64,000 bases of DNA, taken from assembly GCA_035487155.1 (NCBI GenBank), contig DATHMK010000005.1, forward strand, positions 19,364-83,363, written 5' to 3'. How positions within the stretch are numbered: position 1 is the stretch's first letter; each line of letters starts with the position of its first letter. Of this stretch, positions 1-9,700 are shown in pieces. A model generated the notes under the pieces. It was given only the letters and a program-made list of their open reading frames with translations, was not told where the DNA came from and searched no databases. This DNA is from DAIDKA01 sp035487155 (GTDB taxonomy: Bacteria > Pseudomonadota > Gammaproteobacteria > Steroidobacterales > Steroidobacteraceae). Made by a program: the position numbers and the translations under genes.

Positions 1-1511
1 GCAACGACGCGCATCCCTTCATCCGCACTCCGGCGCTGGTGGCCGCGGCCATCGCCAACCGCCGCTTCAACTGGCGTTTTGAGACCGTGCCGCAGGCGCA
101 GCTGAAAGGCCGGCGCATCCCGCAGCCGCGCGGCCGGGTGGTCGGTGGGTCAGGCTCCATCAACGGCATGGTCTATTCGCGCGGCAATCCGCGTGACTAT
201 GAGGATTGGGTTGCCGCCGGTGCCAGCGGCTGGAGCTACGCGGAGGTGCTGCCGTATTTTCTGCGTTCGGAGAACAACCAGGATCTGCCGGTCTCGCGCT
301 ACCACGCGCATGGCGGACCCATGAATGTGATGCGACCGCGGCGCCCGAACCGACTCAACACTGATTTCATCCAGGCCACCCGCAGTCTGGGCTTCCCCGG
401 CACCGAGGATTTCACCGCGGCGACCAATGAGGGCGTGGGTTTTCGCCAGGGTGTGATACGCGCGGGCCGGCGCGAGACCACCGCGCGCGCCTTCCTGCGC
501 CCCGCGCTGGCGCGCGGCAATGTCACGCTCTATACCGATTCGCTGGCGCTGCGGGTGGTGGTGGAGGCGGCCCGGGCGGTCGGAGTATCGTTTGAGCGTG
601 CCGGCCAATCGCAGCAGGTGCGCGCGACCCGCGAGGTGATTCTCAGCGCCGGGACCCTGCAGTCACCGCAGATTCTGCTGCTTTCGGGCATCGGGCCCGC
701 CGCGCAGCTGCAAGCCCAGGGAATCCAGACGGTGCACGATCTGGCAGGTGTGGGACGCAATCTTCAGGATCACCTGGCCTGCCCGGTGCTGATGAGCACC
801 ACGAACCCAACTTCATACGGAATCTCGGGCCGTGCGCTGCCGCGTGGCGCGTGGAACGTACTGCAGTACCTGTTCGGACGAACCGGCCCCTTTGCCAGCA
901 ATGTATTCGAGTCGGTGGGTTTCCTGAAGACTCTGCCGGATCTGGATCGGCCGGATGTGCAGTTCGTATTCCAGCCGGCGGCGCGGCCGCGTCCGACATT
1001 TCCGCTGCCCATCGGCCATGGCTATGCGATCAGTCCGGTATCGCTGTATCCGAAGAGTCGTGGCACCGTGACGCTGCAAAGTCCCGATCCGCATGCGGCG
1101 CCGGCGATTGATCCGGCGCTGTTGAGCGTCGCCGAGGACATACAGCCGCTGATCCGCGCCATCAAACTGGCGCGCCGCATCCTGGCCGCGCCGAACTTTG
1201 CCCACTACCACGGCACCGAGATGGCACCCGGCGTGGCCGTGCAGAGCGATGAGGCGATCGCGGAGTTCATCCGGGCGAGTTCTTACACGGTTCATCACCA
1301 GGTAGGCACCTGCCGCATGGGCGAGCACGCCGATGCGGTGGTGGATTCACAGCTGCGGGTTCGCGGGCTGGAGGGGCTGCGCGTGGTGGACGCCTCGGTC
1401 ATGCCGCGGCTCATCGGTGGCAATACCAATGCCGTGGTGGTGATGATCGCCGAGAAAGCCGCAGACCTGATCCGGCAACGGCCGTTGCTTGCACCCGCAC
1501 AGGAGGCCTGA
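1..1511 (+). CDS. GMC family oxidoreductase (choline/alcohol dehydrogenase type), 5' end outside window
   Basis: This is the C-terminal part of a flavin-dependent glucose-methanol-choline oxidoreductase, a family that oxidises alcohols to aldehydes. The frame is open from base 3 with GMC-like residues before the first GTG at 39, so the gene starts upstream of the window and the FAD-binding GxGxxG loop is not seen. Visible GMC signatures are GSGSINGMVYSRG, SAGTLQSPQILLLSGIGP, the catalytic-His segment VHHQVGTCRMG, and a C-terminal VVDASVMPRLIGGNTNA stretch. The stop codon overlaps the next ATG by one base (TGATG), so it is probably co-translated with the MBL hydrolase. The substrate cannot be told from sequence. 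Confidence 0.93.
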   Translation, partial: NDAHPFIRTPALVAAAIANRRFNWRFETVPQAQLKGRRIPQPRGRVVGGSGSINGMVYSRGNPRDYEDWVAAGASGWSYAEVLPYFLRSENNQDLPVSRYHAHGGPMNVMRPRRPNRLNTDFIQATRSLGFPGTEDFTAATNEGVGFRQGVIRAGRRETTARAFLRPALARGNVTLYTDSLALRVVVEAARAVGVSFERAGQSQQVRATREVILSAGTLQSPQILLLSGIGPAAQLQAQGIQTVHDLAGVGRNLQDHLACPVLMSTTNPTSYGISGRALPRGAWNVLQYLFGRTGPFASNVFESVGFLKTLPDLDRPDVQFVFQPAARPRPTFPLPIGHGYAISPVSLYPKSRGTVTLQSPDPHAAPAIDPALLSVAEDIQPLIRAIKLARRILAAPNFAHYHGTEMAPGVAVQSDEAIAEFIRASSYTVHHQVGTCRMGEHADAVVDSQLRVRGLEGLRVVDASVMPRLIGGNTNAVVVMIAEKAADLIRQRPLLAPAQEA

Positions 1512-2392
1512 TGGCCATTGAACACATGAAAACCTGGACGGTCGGGCGGGTCGAGATCACCCGTCTGGTGGAGGTGTGGAAGTGGGAGGACGACATCTGG
1601 ATGGTGCTGGAAGACAGCAAGCCGTCCATCTGCCAGACCCAGCCCTGGCTCTTGCCCAGCCACGTGACTCCCGATGGGCGGATGTTCATCAACTTCCAGG
1701 CCTTCGTGGTGAAGGCCGGCGAGCGGCGCATCATGATCGACACCTGCATTGGCGCCGACCGCGAGCGGCAGTTCCCGGTCTTCACCAGGATGCGCACCAG
1801 CTTCATGGAGGATCTGGCATCCCTGGGAATCAAGCCCACGGACATCGACACGGTGCTGTGCACCCATCTGCACTTCGACCATGTGGGCTGGAACACGCAC
1901 CTGGTGAATGGCCGCTGGGTGCCGACCTTTCCCCAGGCGCGCTACCTGTTCAGCCGCAAGGAATACGATCATTGGCAGATGCTGCGCGACACCGGCGGCT
2001 ACCACGGCATCAATCACCTGGATGATGCCGTGGACCCGGTGGTGCAGGCCGGACTGGTGGACTTCATTTCCCACGACCATGCCATCAGCGATGAAATCCG
2101 CCTGCTGCCCACGCCCGGCCACACCCCCGGTCATGTCAGCGTGCACATCAGATCCCAGGGCCAGGAGGCCGTGATCACCGGCGACATGATGCATCATCCC
2201 ATTCAGGTCGCGATGCCCGAGCATGCGGCGACCTTTGACATGGACAAGCCCGCCGGGGCCAGGACCCGCGTCGAATTCGTTAACAATTTCCAGGGCAAAC
2301 CGGTGCTCATCATCGGCAGCCATTTCGCTGACCCGGGTGCGGGTTATATCGTGCGCAACGGCGCCACCTGCAAACTGCACTCGCCGGACTGA
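1511..2392 (+). CDS. MBL fold metallo-hydrolase
   Basis: This 293-residue cytoplasmic protein has the metallo-beta-lactamase fold. The metal motif HLHFDH occupies residues 119-124, the next ligand lies in TPGHTPGH, and the bridging aspartate lies in VITGDMMHH. Members of this group are often lactonases or other ester/thioester hydrolases. No signal peptide is present, unlike the two MBL proteins near 35.6 and 38.2 kb. The start ATG overlaps the stop of the GMC gene by one base, and the P450 gene follows 7 bases after the stop, which indicates a tight operon. The substrate is unknown; hydrolysis of a lactone or ester made by the neighbouring oxidases is an inference. Confidence 0.9.
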   Translation: MAIEHMKTWTVGRVEITRLVEVWKWEDDIWMVLEDSKPSICQTQPWLLPSHVTPDGRMFINFQAFVVKAGERRIMIDTCIGADRERQFPVFTRMRTSFMEDLASLGIKPTDIDTVLCTHLHFDHVGWNTHLVNGRWVPTFPQARYLFSRKEYDHWQMLRDTGGYHGINHLDDAVDPVVQAGLVDFISHDHAISDEIRLLPTPGHTPGHVSVHIRSQGQEAVITGDMMHHPIQVAMPEHAATFDMDKPAGARTRVEFVNNFQGKPVLIIGSHFADPGAGYIVRNGATCKLHSPD

Positions 2393-2399
2393 GGGTTCC

Positions 2400-3578
2400 A
2401 TGGGCAAACCGATTCCAGAATACCCGGTCGATCTCTTCAATCACGAGTCGGTGCGCAACGCACGTGCCGTTGATGACACCTTGCGCGAGTTCTCACCGGT
2501 GGTGCGGCTGGCCGATGGCACGGTGATGATCACCCGTCACGCCGATGTGACCGCCGGCCTGCAGGACTGGCAGACATTCTCCAACAAGTCCCGGCCCTGG
2601 CATGACCCCAACTCGCTGCGCCCGGAGATTTTGCTGACGGATGACCCGCCGCGCCATACCCATGTGCGGCAGGCCATCGCCCGGGCCCTGTCCACCCAGG
2701 TGCTCGGCAGCCTGCGGCCCTCGTTCGAACGTGATGCGGTGGCGCTGCTCGACGGCCTCATGGCCCACCCCGGGGAGCCGGTCGATGCGGTTCGCGAGAT
2801 CACCCAGCGCTTCGTGTACAAGGCGCTGCCGGATGCCATCGGCCTGCGGGTCGAAGGACGCGAACACATGTACGCCTTCAGCCATATGGTGTGGGCGACC
2901 ATGGGGCCGGAGAACGAGCTGTTCCGCGAAGCGATGGTGAACATCGAACCGGTGCTGGCCTGGCTTGAGCAATGCTGTGACCGGGACAACCTCGCCGCGG
3001 GCGGCATCGGCATGGTGCTGTACGGCATGGCCGACGATGGGGTCATTACCCAGGCTGAGGCCAAACTGCTGTTGCAGACGGTGCTGGCCGCCGGTGCCGA
3101 TACCACCATCCTGACCATGGCCAATGCGATGTACGCCTTTGCGAAATTCCCCACCCAGTATCAGAAGCTGCGGGCCGATCCCACCCTGGTACGCGCGGCC
3201 TTCGACGAAAGTCTGCGCTGGGATTCGCCCTCCCGCATGGCCGGACGCATCACCACGCGCGCGGTGGATATCGGCGGCTACACCGTGCCGGCCGGACAGC
3301 GGGTGGGTCTGATGTTTGCCGCGGCCAATCGCGACCCGCGGGCCTGGGAGCGGCCCAATGACTACGACATGGGTCGCGACCTCAAGAAGCAGGTGGGTTG
3401 GGGATACGGCATCCATGCCTGCGTCGGCCGGGTGCTGGCGCAGCTTGAGGCCCATGTGCTGCTGACCGAGGTGGCGCGACGCGTCGCGCGCTTCGAGATC
3501 GCCGCCGAGCCGACACCCTGGATGACCACCATCGGCCACGGTCCGGCCAAACTGCCGGTCCGCCTGTACGCCAATTGA
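2400..3578 (+). CDS. cytochrome P450
   Basis: This is a 392-residue soluble bacterial P450 monooxygenase. The I-helix motif AGADTT, the K-helix ExxR in ESLRWDSP, and the haem loop WGYGIHACVG with the axial Cys341 are all visible. The haem loop begins with Trp where most family members have Phe. I start the gene at the ATG at 2400, just after the MBL stop, although the frame stays open upstream to 2223 inside the MBL gene. The upstream residues are not P450-like. No ferredoxin or reductase gene lies beside it, so redox partners must come from elsewhere. Its place in the operon suggests hydroxylation of the compound handled by the GMC enzyme and the MBL hydrolase. Confidence 0.95.
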   Translation: MGKPIPEYPVDLFNHESVRNARAVDDTLREFSPVVRLADGTVMITRHADVTAGLQDWQTFSNKSRPWHDPNSLRPEILLTDDPPRHTHVRQAIARALSTQVLGSLRPSFERDAVALLDGLMAHPGEPVDAVREITQRFVYKALPDAIGLRVEGREHMYAFSHMVWATMGPENELFREAMVNIEPVLAWLEQCCDRDNLAAGGIGMVLYGMADDGVITQAEAKLLLQTVLAAGADTTILTMANAMYAFAKFPTQYQKLRADPTLVRAAFDESLRWDSPSRMAGRITTRAVDIGGYTVPAGQRVGLMFAAANRDPRAWERPNDYDMGRDLKKQVGWGYGIHACVGRVLAQLEAHVLLTEVARRVARFEIAAEPTPWMTTIGHGPAKLPVRLYAN

Positions 3579-3592
3579 ATCCGACGCAGCGT

Positions 3593-4006
3593 TCAGGTGG
3601 CGCCGAACAGCCGCACGATGTAGTAGCTGTCCAGATACTCGCGCAGTACGGCAATCTTCTCGCCGCGCAGTTCGAAGGCCCAGGCGTAGCGGTTGTCGTA
3701 GGTCCGGCCATCCTGCAGATGTCCGGTGCCATGGGTTTCAGCCAACACCAAAGATCCGTTTGAGGCCATGGACAGGATGCGGTTAGAGGGACTGCCGGGG
3801 GCGAACATGCCGCGGATGGGTCGCAGGAATTCATCCACGATGACATTGCGTCCGCGGTATTCGCCGGCGCCGGGCATGTCGCGGGCCTGCGGCAGCCAGG
3901 CGGCGTCCTCGGTCAGCAGCGCGCGCACGCCCTCGAGATCTTCCGCATTGAGCAGCTCAAAGAACTTCCTGACGATGGCCTCGCCCTGCGCATTGGACTG
4001 ACTCAT
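3593..4006 (-). CDS. NTF2-like (SnoaL-type) protein
   Basis: This 137-residue protein has the small alpha+beta cone of the NTF2/SnoaL superfamily. The signs are an N-terminal helix ending in FFELLNAEDLEGVRALLTEDAAW, then GRNVIVDEFLRPI and a C-terminal strand REYLDSYYIV. Such proteins can be isomerases, dehydratases, aldolases or plain ligand binders. The start at 4006 is chosen because AAGGA lies 7 bases upstream. An in-frame ATG at 4042 would extend it by 12 residues and touch the divergent FAD gene. The long open frame further upstream is antisense shadow. It faces the P450 gene tail to tail, 14 bases apart. Confidence 0.85.
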   Translation of the reverse strand: MSQSNAQGEAIVRKFFELLNAEDLEGVRALLTEDAAWLPQARDMPGAGEYRGRNVIVDEFLRPIRGMFAPGSPSNRILSMASNGSLVLAETHGTGHLQDGRTYDNRYAWAFELRGEKIAVLREYLDSYYIVRLFGAT

Positions 4007-4042
4007 GGACCCATCCTTCGCAAACTGTTGTAACGTGCTCAT

Positions 4043-5620
4043 ATGATCAGCCAAAAAGACTTCGATGTCATCGCCGTCGGCAGTGGCCACAACGGTCTGG
4101 TGGCCGCCGCCTACCTGGCCAAGGCCGGCAAACGCGTGCTGGTGCTGGAACGCAACGCCTGGTTGGGCGGCGGCGTGGTATCGCGCGAACTGACCCGGCC
4201 GGGATTTCATCACGACCAGCATTCCATGACGCATATCTTCATCCAGGCCAATCCGCTGCTGCAGCGGGATGAACTCGGATTGAAGAGCCGCTATGGCTTG
4301 CGCTACCTGTTTCCCGAATCGCCGATGATGTCGGTGTTCGAGGACGGCTCGACACTGGCCCTGTACCGGGACCCGGCGAAGTCCGCGGCGCAGATCGCCA
4401 AGTTCTCCAAGCACGACGCGGAGGCCTTTTTGCGCCTTTCGGCGCAGGCGGCGGCGTGGCTGCCGATGCTGGTGTCGACGCTCTACACACCGCCGATGCC
4501 GCAGGGTGCGGGGTTTGCCTTCCTGGATCAGAGTCGCGAAGGGCAGCAGTTCTGGCGCGCCATGCAGATGAGCAGCCACGACGTGCTGGTGGAGTACTTC
4601 GAGCACGATCGCGTGCGGGCGCATTTCGCGCGGGTCGCCGGCGAGAACCTGGTGTCGCCGGATGAGAAGGCCACGGGATTGGGAATATTCGTGTTCCTGG
4701 GTTTCCTGGAGGCCTATGGATTTGGCGTTCCGGTCGGCGGCAGCGGCAAGCTGACCGAGGCCCTGGTCCGTTGCATCGAGGATCGTGGTGGTACGGTGCT
4801 CGCCAACCAGGAGGTGCGCGAGGTGGTCGTTGCCAACGGTCGCGCGTCCGGGGTTCTGAGCGCAGATGGCAGCCGCTACAACGCTCGGGATGCGGTCATA
4901 GGCGCCATCCATCCGCACCTGCTGTCCTCGATGGTGGCGGGACTGGACCCCCAGGTACGCAAGGCGGCCGAGGCTACCCAAATCACCGAGGCCGCCTGTG
5001 TCACCGTGCATGCCGCCCTGGATGGTCCGCTGCGCTTTCGCAGCAAGGATCCGGTGCAGTCGGTGATGATCGAGCTCATGCCTGGATCGTATCGCGTGCT
5101 GCGCGAATGCTTCGATGACCTGCGCTATGGCGGCTTCATGCGCACCCATCTGCTGGGCCTGGGGTCGCTGTCGATGTTCGACGCTACCCGCACGCCAGCC
5201 GGCAAGGGCATCGCGCACCTGTGGGATTACGCGCCCTATGAGCGTCCGGATGGCATGTCCTGGGATGACGCCAAGGAATCATTCGCGCGCAGCATGCTGG
5301 AGCGCCTGCAGGCATATGTCGCGAACCTCGATGAAGTGATGCTGGATTTTCATTGCGACAGCCCCGTGGACATGGAGCGCACCTCGCCTAGTTTCATGCG
5401 CGGCGATCTGCATGGCATCGCGACCACCAGCTATCAAAGCGGGGCACACCGGCCGACCCCGGATCTGGGACAGTATCGGGTGCCGGGCATCGAGCGGTTG
5501 TACCTGGTGGGCCCCTTCCAGTATCCGGGTGGCGGCGTGTTCGGCGCCGGTCGCGCGACCGCGCAGGTCATGTGCGATGACCTGAAGATCGATTTCGCAA
5601 CGCTGGAAACGCCGGCGTGA
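4043..5620 (+). CDS. NAD(P)/FAD-dependent oxidoreductase, phytoene-desaturase/PYROXD2-like
   Basis: This 525-residue flavoprotein starts with a Rossmann FAD-binding motif (VGSGHNGLVAAAYLAKAG, residues about 11-28, followed by the acidic end LVLER). It ends with a second FAD-contact region containing GPFQYPGGGVFGAGR. The layout resembles phytoene desaturase/carotenoid isomerase-like oxidoreductases, such as PYROXD2, which act on unsaturated lipophilic substrates. It begins a three-gene coupled unit: its TGA overlaps the GTG of the small ORF at 5617, which in turn overlaps the SDR gene. Reaction and substrate are not known. Confidence 0.9.
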   Translation: MISQKDFDVIAVGSGHNGLVAAAYLAKAGKRVLVLERNAWLGGGVVSRELTRPGFHHDQHSMTHIFIQANPLLQRDELGLKSRYGLRYLFPESPMMSVFEDGSTLALYRDPAKSAAQIAKFSKHDAEAFLRLSAQAAAWLPMLVSTLYTPPMPQGAGFAFLDQSREGQQFWRAMQMSSHDVLVEYFEHDRVRAHFARVAGENLVSPDEKATGLGIFVFLGFLEAYGFGVPVGGSGKLTEALVRCIEDRGGTVLANQEVREVVVANGRASGVLSADGSRYNARDAVIGAIHPHLLSSMVAGLDPQVRKAAEATQITEAACVTVHAALDGPLRFRSKDPVQSVMIELMPGSYRVLRECFDDLRYGGFMRTHLLGLGSLSMFDATRTPAGKGIAHLWDYAPYERPDGMSWDDAKESFARSMLERLQAYVANLDEVMLDFHCDSPVDMERTSPSFMRGDLHGIATTSYQSGAHRPTPDLGQYRVPGIERLYLVGPFQYPGGGVFGAGRATAQVMCDDLKIDFATLETPA

Positions 5621-5826
5621 AGCTCTACGGGCCGGATCGCCGCGAGCTCATGACCGTCAGCAGCATTGAGCGCAGCGGCCATCAACTGCTCATCAAGGGC
5701 AAGGTGTTCGGCACCATGCCGCTGAGCGCCAGCCTCACGCCGGCGCAGGCGCGTGCGGGCCTGAAGCTGCTGGGGCTGCGCGGCCTCTTCTTCGTATTCA
5801 CCATGCTGTTTCGGGGCGGCCAATGA
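5617..5826 (+). CDS. small conserved-looking hypothetical protein
   Basis: This 69-residue ORF begins with a GTG that overlaps the TGA of the FAD oxidoreductase (GTGA) and ends 4 bases inside the SDR gene (ATGA). Such overlap on both sides is typical of real, translationally coupled genes. The sequence KLYGPDRRELMTVSSIER looks like a beta-rich N-terminus, and the C-terminal GLRGLFFVFTMLF is hydrophobic and could touch a membrane or a partner protein. I do not recognise the family. A subunit or chaperone role for one of its two oxidoreductase neighbours is only a guess. Confidence 0.6.
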   Translation: MKLYGPDRRELMTVSSIERSGHQLLIKGKVFGTMPLSASLTPAQARAGLKLLGLRGLFFVFTMLFRGGQ

Positions 5827-6608
5827 CTCCATCAATGCAAGGCAAGGCGGTCGTGATCACCGGTGGGGCCGGCATGATCGGGCATGCGGCGGCCATGACC
5901 CTCGCCAGGGCCGGCGCCGATGTGATGCTGGTGGACATCAACGGTGCTGCGCTCGCGGCGCGCCGCGGTGCCGTGGAGGCCCTCGGCCGGCGCGTCGAGA
6001 CCATGGTGGCCGATGTCAGCCAATGGGGCGATGTCCAGGCCTATGTGGCGCGGGCCCTGGAAGTGTTCGGACGCATCGATGGCTTCTTCAACAATGCCGG
6101 CATGGAAGGCAAGCTTGGCCCGATCTATGAGTATGAGGAAGCCGAGTACGACCGGATCGTCGCGGTGAATCAGAAGGGCATGTTCCTCGGCCTGCGCCAT
6201 GTTCTGCCGGTGATGTTGCGGCAGGGTCAGGGTGCGGTGGTCAATACCGGATCGATTGCCAGTGAACGTGGCCTGGCAGGGGCCTGTGCCTACAACGCAA
6301 CCAAGCACGCCGTCATCGGGCTTACCCGTACCGCCGCCAGTGAAGTCGGGGCGCAGGGGGTGAGGGTCAATGCGGTGATGCCGGGCGTCATCGACACGCC
6401 GCTCCTGGAGGCCATGCTGCGGATGATGTTCAAGGGCGATGTCGCCGCGGGCAAGAAGGTGCTGGGCAAAGTCGCCACCATGGATCGCATCGGAACGCCG
6501 GAGGAAGTGGGCGAGGTCGTGACCTTCCTGCTGTCCGAGGCCGCGAGCTTCGTCAATGGCGCGGCCTGGGCCGTCGATGGCGGGGCACTGGCGACTATCC
6601 GGCACTGA
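5823..6608 (+). CDS. SDR family NAD(P)-dependent oxidoreductase
   Basis: This 261-residue classical short-chain dehydrogenase has the cofactor motif TGGAGMIG near residue 13, a VDI acidic strand end that favours NAD, and the NNAG motif. The catalytic Ser is in TGSIAS and the catalytic pair is in YNATK. The C-terminal FVNGAAWAVDGG is the usual SDR ending. It is the last gene of the coupled 4043-6608 unit and probably oxidises a hydroxyl group in the pathway served by the GMC, P450 and FAD enzymes. After its stop there are 146 bases with no gene. Confidence 0.95.
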   Translation: MTPSMQGKAVVITGGAGMIGHAAAMTLARAGADVMLVDINGAALAARRGAVEALGRRVETMVADVSQWGDVQAYVARALEVFGRIDGFFNNAGMEGKLGPIYEYEEAEYDRIVAVNQKGMFLGLRHVLPVMLRQGQGAVVNTGSIASERGLAGACAYNATKHAVIGLTRTAASEVGAQGVRVNAVMPGVIDTPLLEAMLRMMFKGDVAAGKKVLGKVATMDRIGTPEEVGEVVTFLLSEAASFVNGAAWAVDGGALATIRH

Positions 6609-6754
6609 CCCGCGCGGTGGGGGAAGCGCCATTGTCACGGGCAGGTCAGCTGCATCCCTCGTCGGGACCAGATGCGGACTGGCTTTGTCTTATATTTACC
6701 CAACCCTTTGGTATGCTGAATTTCCCAGGTTGTTGGCTCGCCCCATCCGTATCA

Positions 6755-9700
6755 ATGGACCGCACGAAAATCTTCGGTCGTGGGCCGCCGATCGCAATGC
6801 TGCTGCTTCTGGTGGCCTGCGGCGGATCCCAGAATGTGGCTCAGGCACCGCCCGTTGCATCGATCAGTGCCGCGGCGACCACGGTTGGCAGCGGCGGAAC
6901 GACCACCCTGACATGGACTTCGACCAACGCCACGGCCTGCACGGGCTCGGACGGTTGGACGGGCGCTTTGTCACCCAGCGGCAGCCAGATGACGGCTGCT
7001 CTGACGACGAGCACAACCTTTTCCCTCACCTGTAGCGGGCCGGGTGGCACGAGCTCGCCTGCTGCCGTCACGGTTGTCGTCGCACCTGCTGCCACTGTTA
7101 CCTTGATGGCCAATCCGCAAACCGTCGTCGCGGGAGGTACCAGTACCCTCACATGGACCTCGACGAATGCCACCTCCTGCACCGCCTCGGGAGGATGGAG
7201 CGGTGCCCAGGCGACGGGCGGCACCCAGGCGACGGCCGCGCTGACAACCAGTACAACCTATTCCCTGACCTGCACCGGTCCGGGTGGCGCGAGCGCCCCT
7301 GCTGCCGTGACGATTGCCGTCGGCGCCGTGACGCCCCCCGCCACTGTCAGCCTGACGGCCAATCCGCAGTCGGTAGTCGTGGGAGCTACCAGCACCCTCA
7401 CATGGACCTCGACGAATGCCACCTCCTGCACTGCCTCGGGAGGATGGACCGGTGCCCAGGCGACGAGCGGCACCCAGGTGACGGCCGCGCTGACAACCAG
7501 TACAACCTATTCCCTGACCTGCACGGGTGCGGGCGGCGCGAGCGCCCCTGCTGCCGTGACGATTGCCGTCGGTGCCGTGGCGCCGCCCGCCACTGTCAGC
7601 CTGGCGGCCAATCCGCAGACGGTCGCCGCGGGGGCTACCAGTACCCTCACATGGACCTCGACCAATGGCACTTCCTGCACCGCCTCGGGAGGATGGACCG
7701 GTGCCCAGGCGACGAGCGGCACCCAGGTGACGGCGGGGCTGACAGCCAGTACAACCTATTCCCTGACCTGCACGGGTGCGGGCGGCGCGAGCACCCCTGC
7801 CGCTGTGACGGTTGTCGTCGCACCCGTTGCCACCGTCACCTTGATGGCCAGTCCGCAGTCGGTCGCCGCCGGGGCGACCAGTACCCTCACATGGACCTCG
7901 ACCAATGCCACTTCCTGCACCGCCTCGGGAGGATGGACCGGTACCGAGCCGACGGGCGGTACCCAAGTGACGGCGGCGCTGACGACCAGTACCTCCTATT
8001 CCCTGACCTGCACGGGTCCGGGCGGCCTCAGCGCGCCTTCCGCCGTCACCGTTGCCGTGGTGCCCGTGCCCACCGTCACGCTGGCGGCCAATCCGCAGTT
8101 GGTCGCGGCGGGCGGCACTTCGACGTTGACGTGGACCTCGACCAATGCCACCGCCTGCACCGCCTCCGGTGCATGGAGCGGCGCTGAGCCGACGAGCGGT
8201 ACCGCGGGTACCGGTGCCCTCTCGGCGAACGCCACCTATTCGCTCGTATGCAGCGGCATCGGCGGTACCAGCAATACGGCATCCGCGACCGTGACCATCG
8301 GGTACAGCGGCCCGCTCACCTTATCTCCCCAAACGGCAGCGATCACGCAGTCGCAGACGCTGCAATTCGCAACCGTGCCGACAGGCGCCGCGGTCACGTG
8401 GACGGTGGACGGGATCAGCAATGGCAATGCCACCGTGGGCTCCGTGAACGCAAGCGGCCTTTACACTCCGGGAACCGCCGCCGGGGTCCACGCCGTGATT
8501 GCCACGGATGCTGTCAATTCTGCGCAGTCCGCAAATGCCTCCGTGGCCGTCACTGATCTCACCGGCGTGTACACCGCTCACAATGATGTCAGCCGCGACG
8601 GCACCAACAGCCACGAGTTCGCGCTGACCACCGCCAACGTCAACACGACCAGCTTCGGCAAGCTCTTTTCATGTGTAGCCGATGGCGCTATCTACGCACA
8701 ACCGCTCTGGGTCGCGAACCTAACCGTGAACGGCGCCCAACACAATGTAGTGTTCGTGGCCACGGCTCATGACGGCCTGTTTGCATTCGACGCCGATGCC
8801 AGCCCGTGCGTAACCCTATGGTCGGTCAACCTCATCGATACCGCCCATGGCGGATCGGCCGGCGAAACCACCGTGCCGTCGGGGACCTCTGGCAACATCG
8901 TGGGACAGAGTTTCGGTGACATCACCCCGGAGGTCGGGGTCATTGGTACACCCGTCATAGATCCGGCCAGCAATACGCTCTACGTGATCAGCAAGTCGGT
9001 CAATTCCGCGCACACGGTTTTCTATCAGCGACTCCATGCCATCAACCTGACTACAGGGCAGGAAAGGACTGCTTCGCCAATCACCGTCGCGGCCGGCTAT
9101 ACCGGCAGCGGCGGTACGGTGACCACATTCAATTCCCAGACGGAGGCGCAACGCAGTGGCCTTGCGCTGGTGAATGGTGTCGTCTATGTCGCCTGGGCCT
9201 CGCATGAGGACACGGGACCCTATTTTGGATGGATCGCGGGCTACACCTACAATGGCAGTGCATTCAATCTCACGCAGGTGCTGAACGTCACGCCCGACGG
9301 CACGGAGGGCGGCATCTGGATGAGTGGCGGCGCACCAGCGGCTGATTCAAATAATCAACTGTACGTCATCACGGGTAACGGCACGTTCGATGCCACGAAC
9401 AGCGGCGCACCGAATGATGACTACGGCGACTCGCTGCTGAAGCTGTCTTCTTCACTGACCGTTGCGCAGTACTTCACACCCTCGGACCAGTTGACGGATG
9501 AGCAGAATGACCAGGACTTCGGTGCCGGCGGGGCAGTCGTGCTGGTTGATTTGCCCGCCGGCAGCCCCGTCACCCACCTGGTAATGGGCGGCGGCAAGGA
9601 CAGCAGCCTGTACGTCCTGAATCGCGACAACCTGGGAGGGTTTGGTGATGGTGCGGCGGTCCAGCAGGTTTCAATGGGCCACGGCATCTTCTGCACGGGC

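Noticed and set aside
4007..5218. Long minus-strand frame extending the NTF2-like gene to 541 residues
   Set aside because: It runs antisense through the FAD oxidoreductase, whose plus-strand product is clearly conserved. Only the last 137 residues of the minus frame look like a protein family.
6680..6720. Possible promoter before the Ig-repeat lipoprotein (TTGTCT and TATGCT)
   Set aside because: The two boxes are 21 bases apart, too far for a standard sigma-70 promoter, so I do not list it.
7139..8160. Regular repeats that could be read as a CRISPR or satellite array
   Set aside because: Periods are multiples of three (240-249 bp), the frame is unbroken and they encode Ig-like domains. There are no short repeats with unique spacers.
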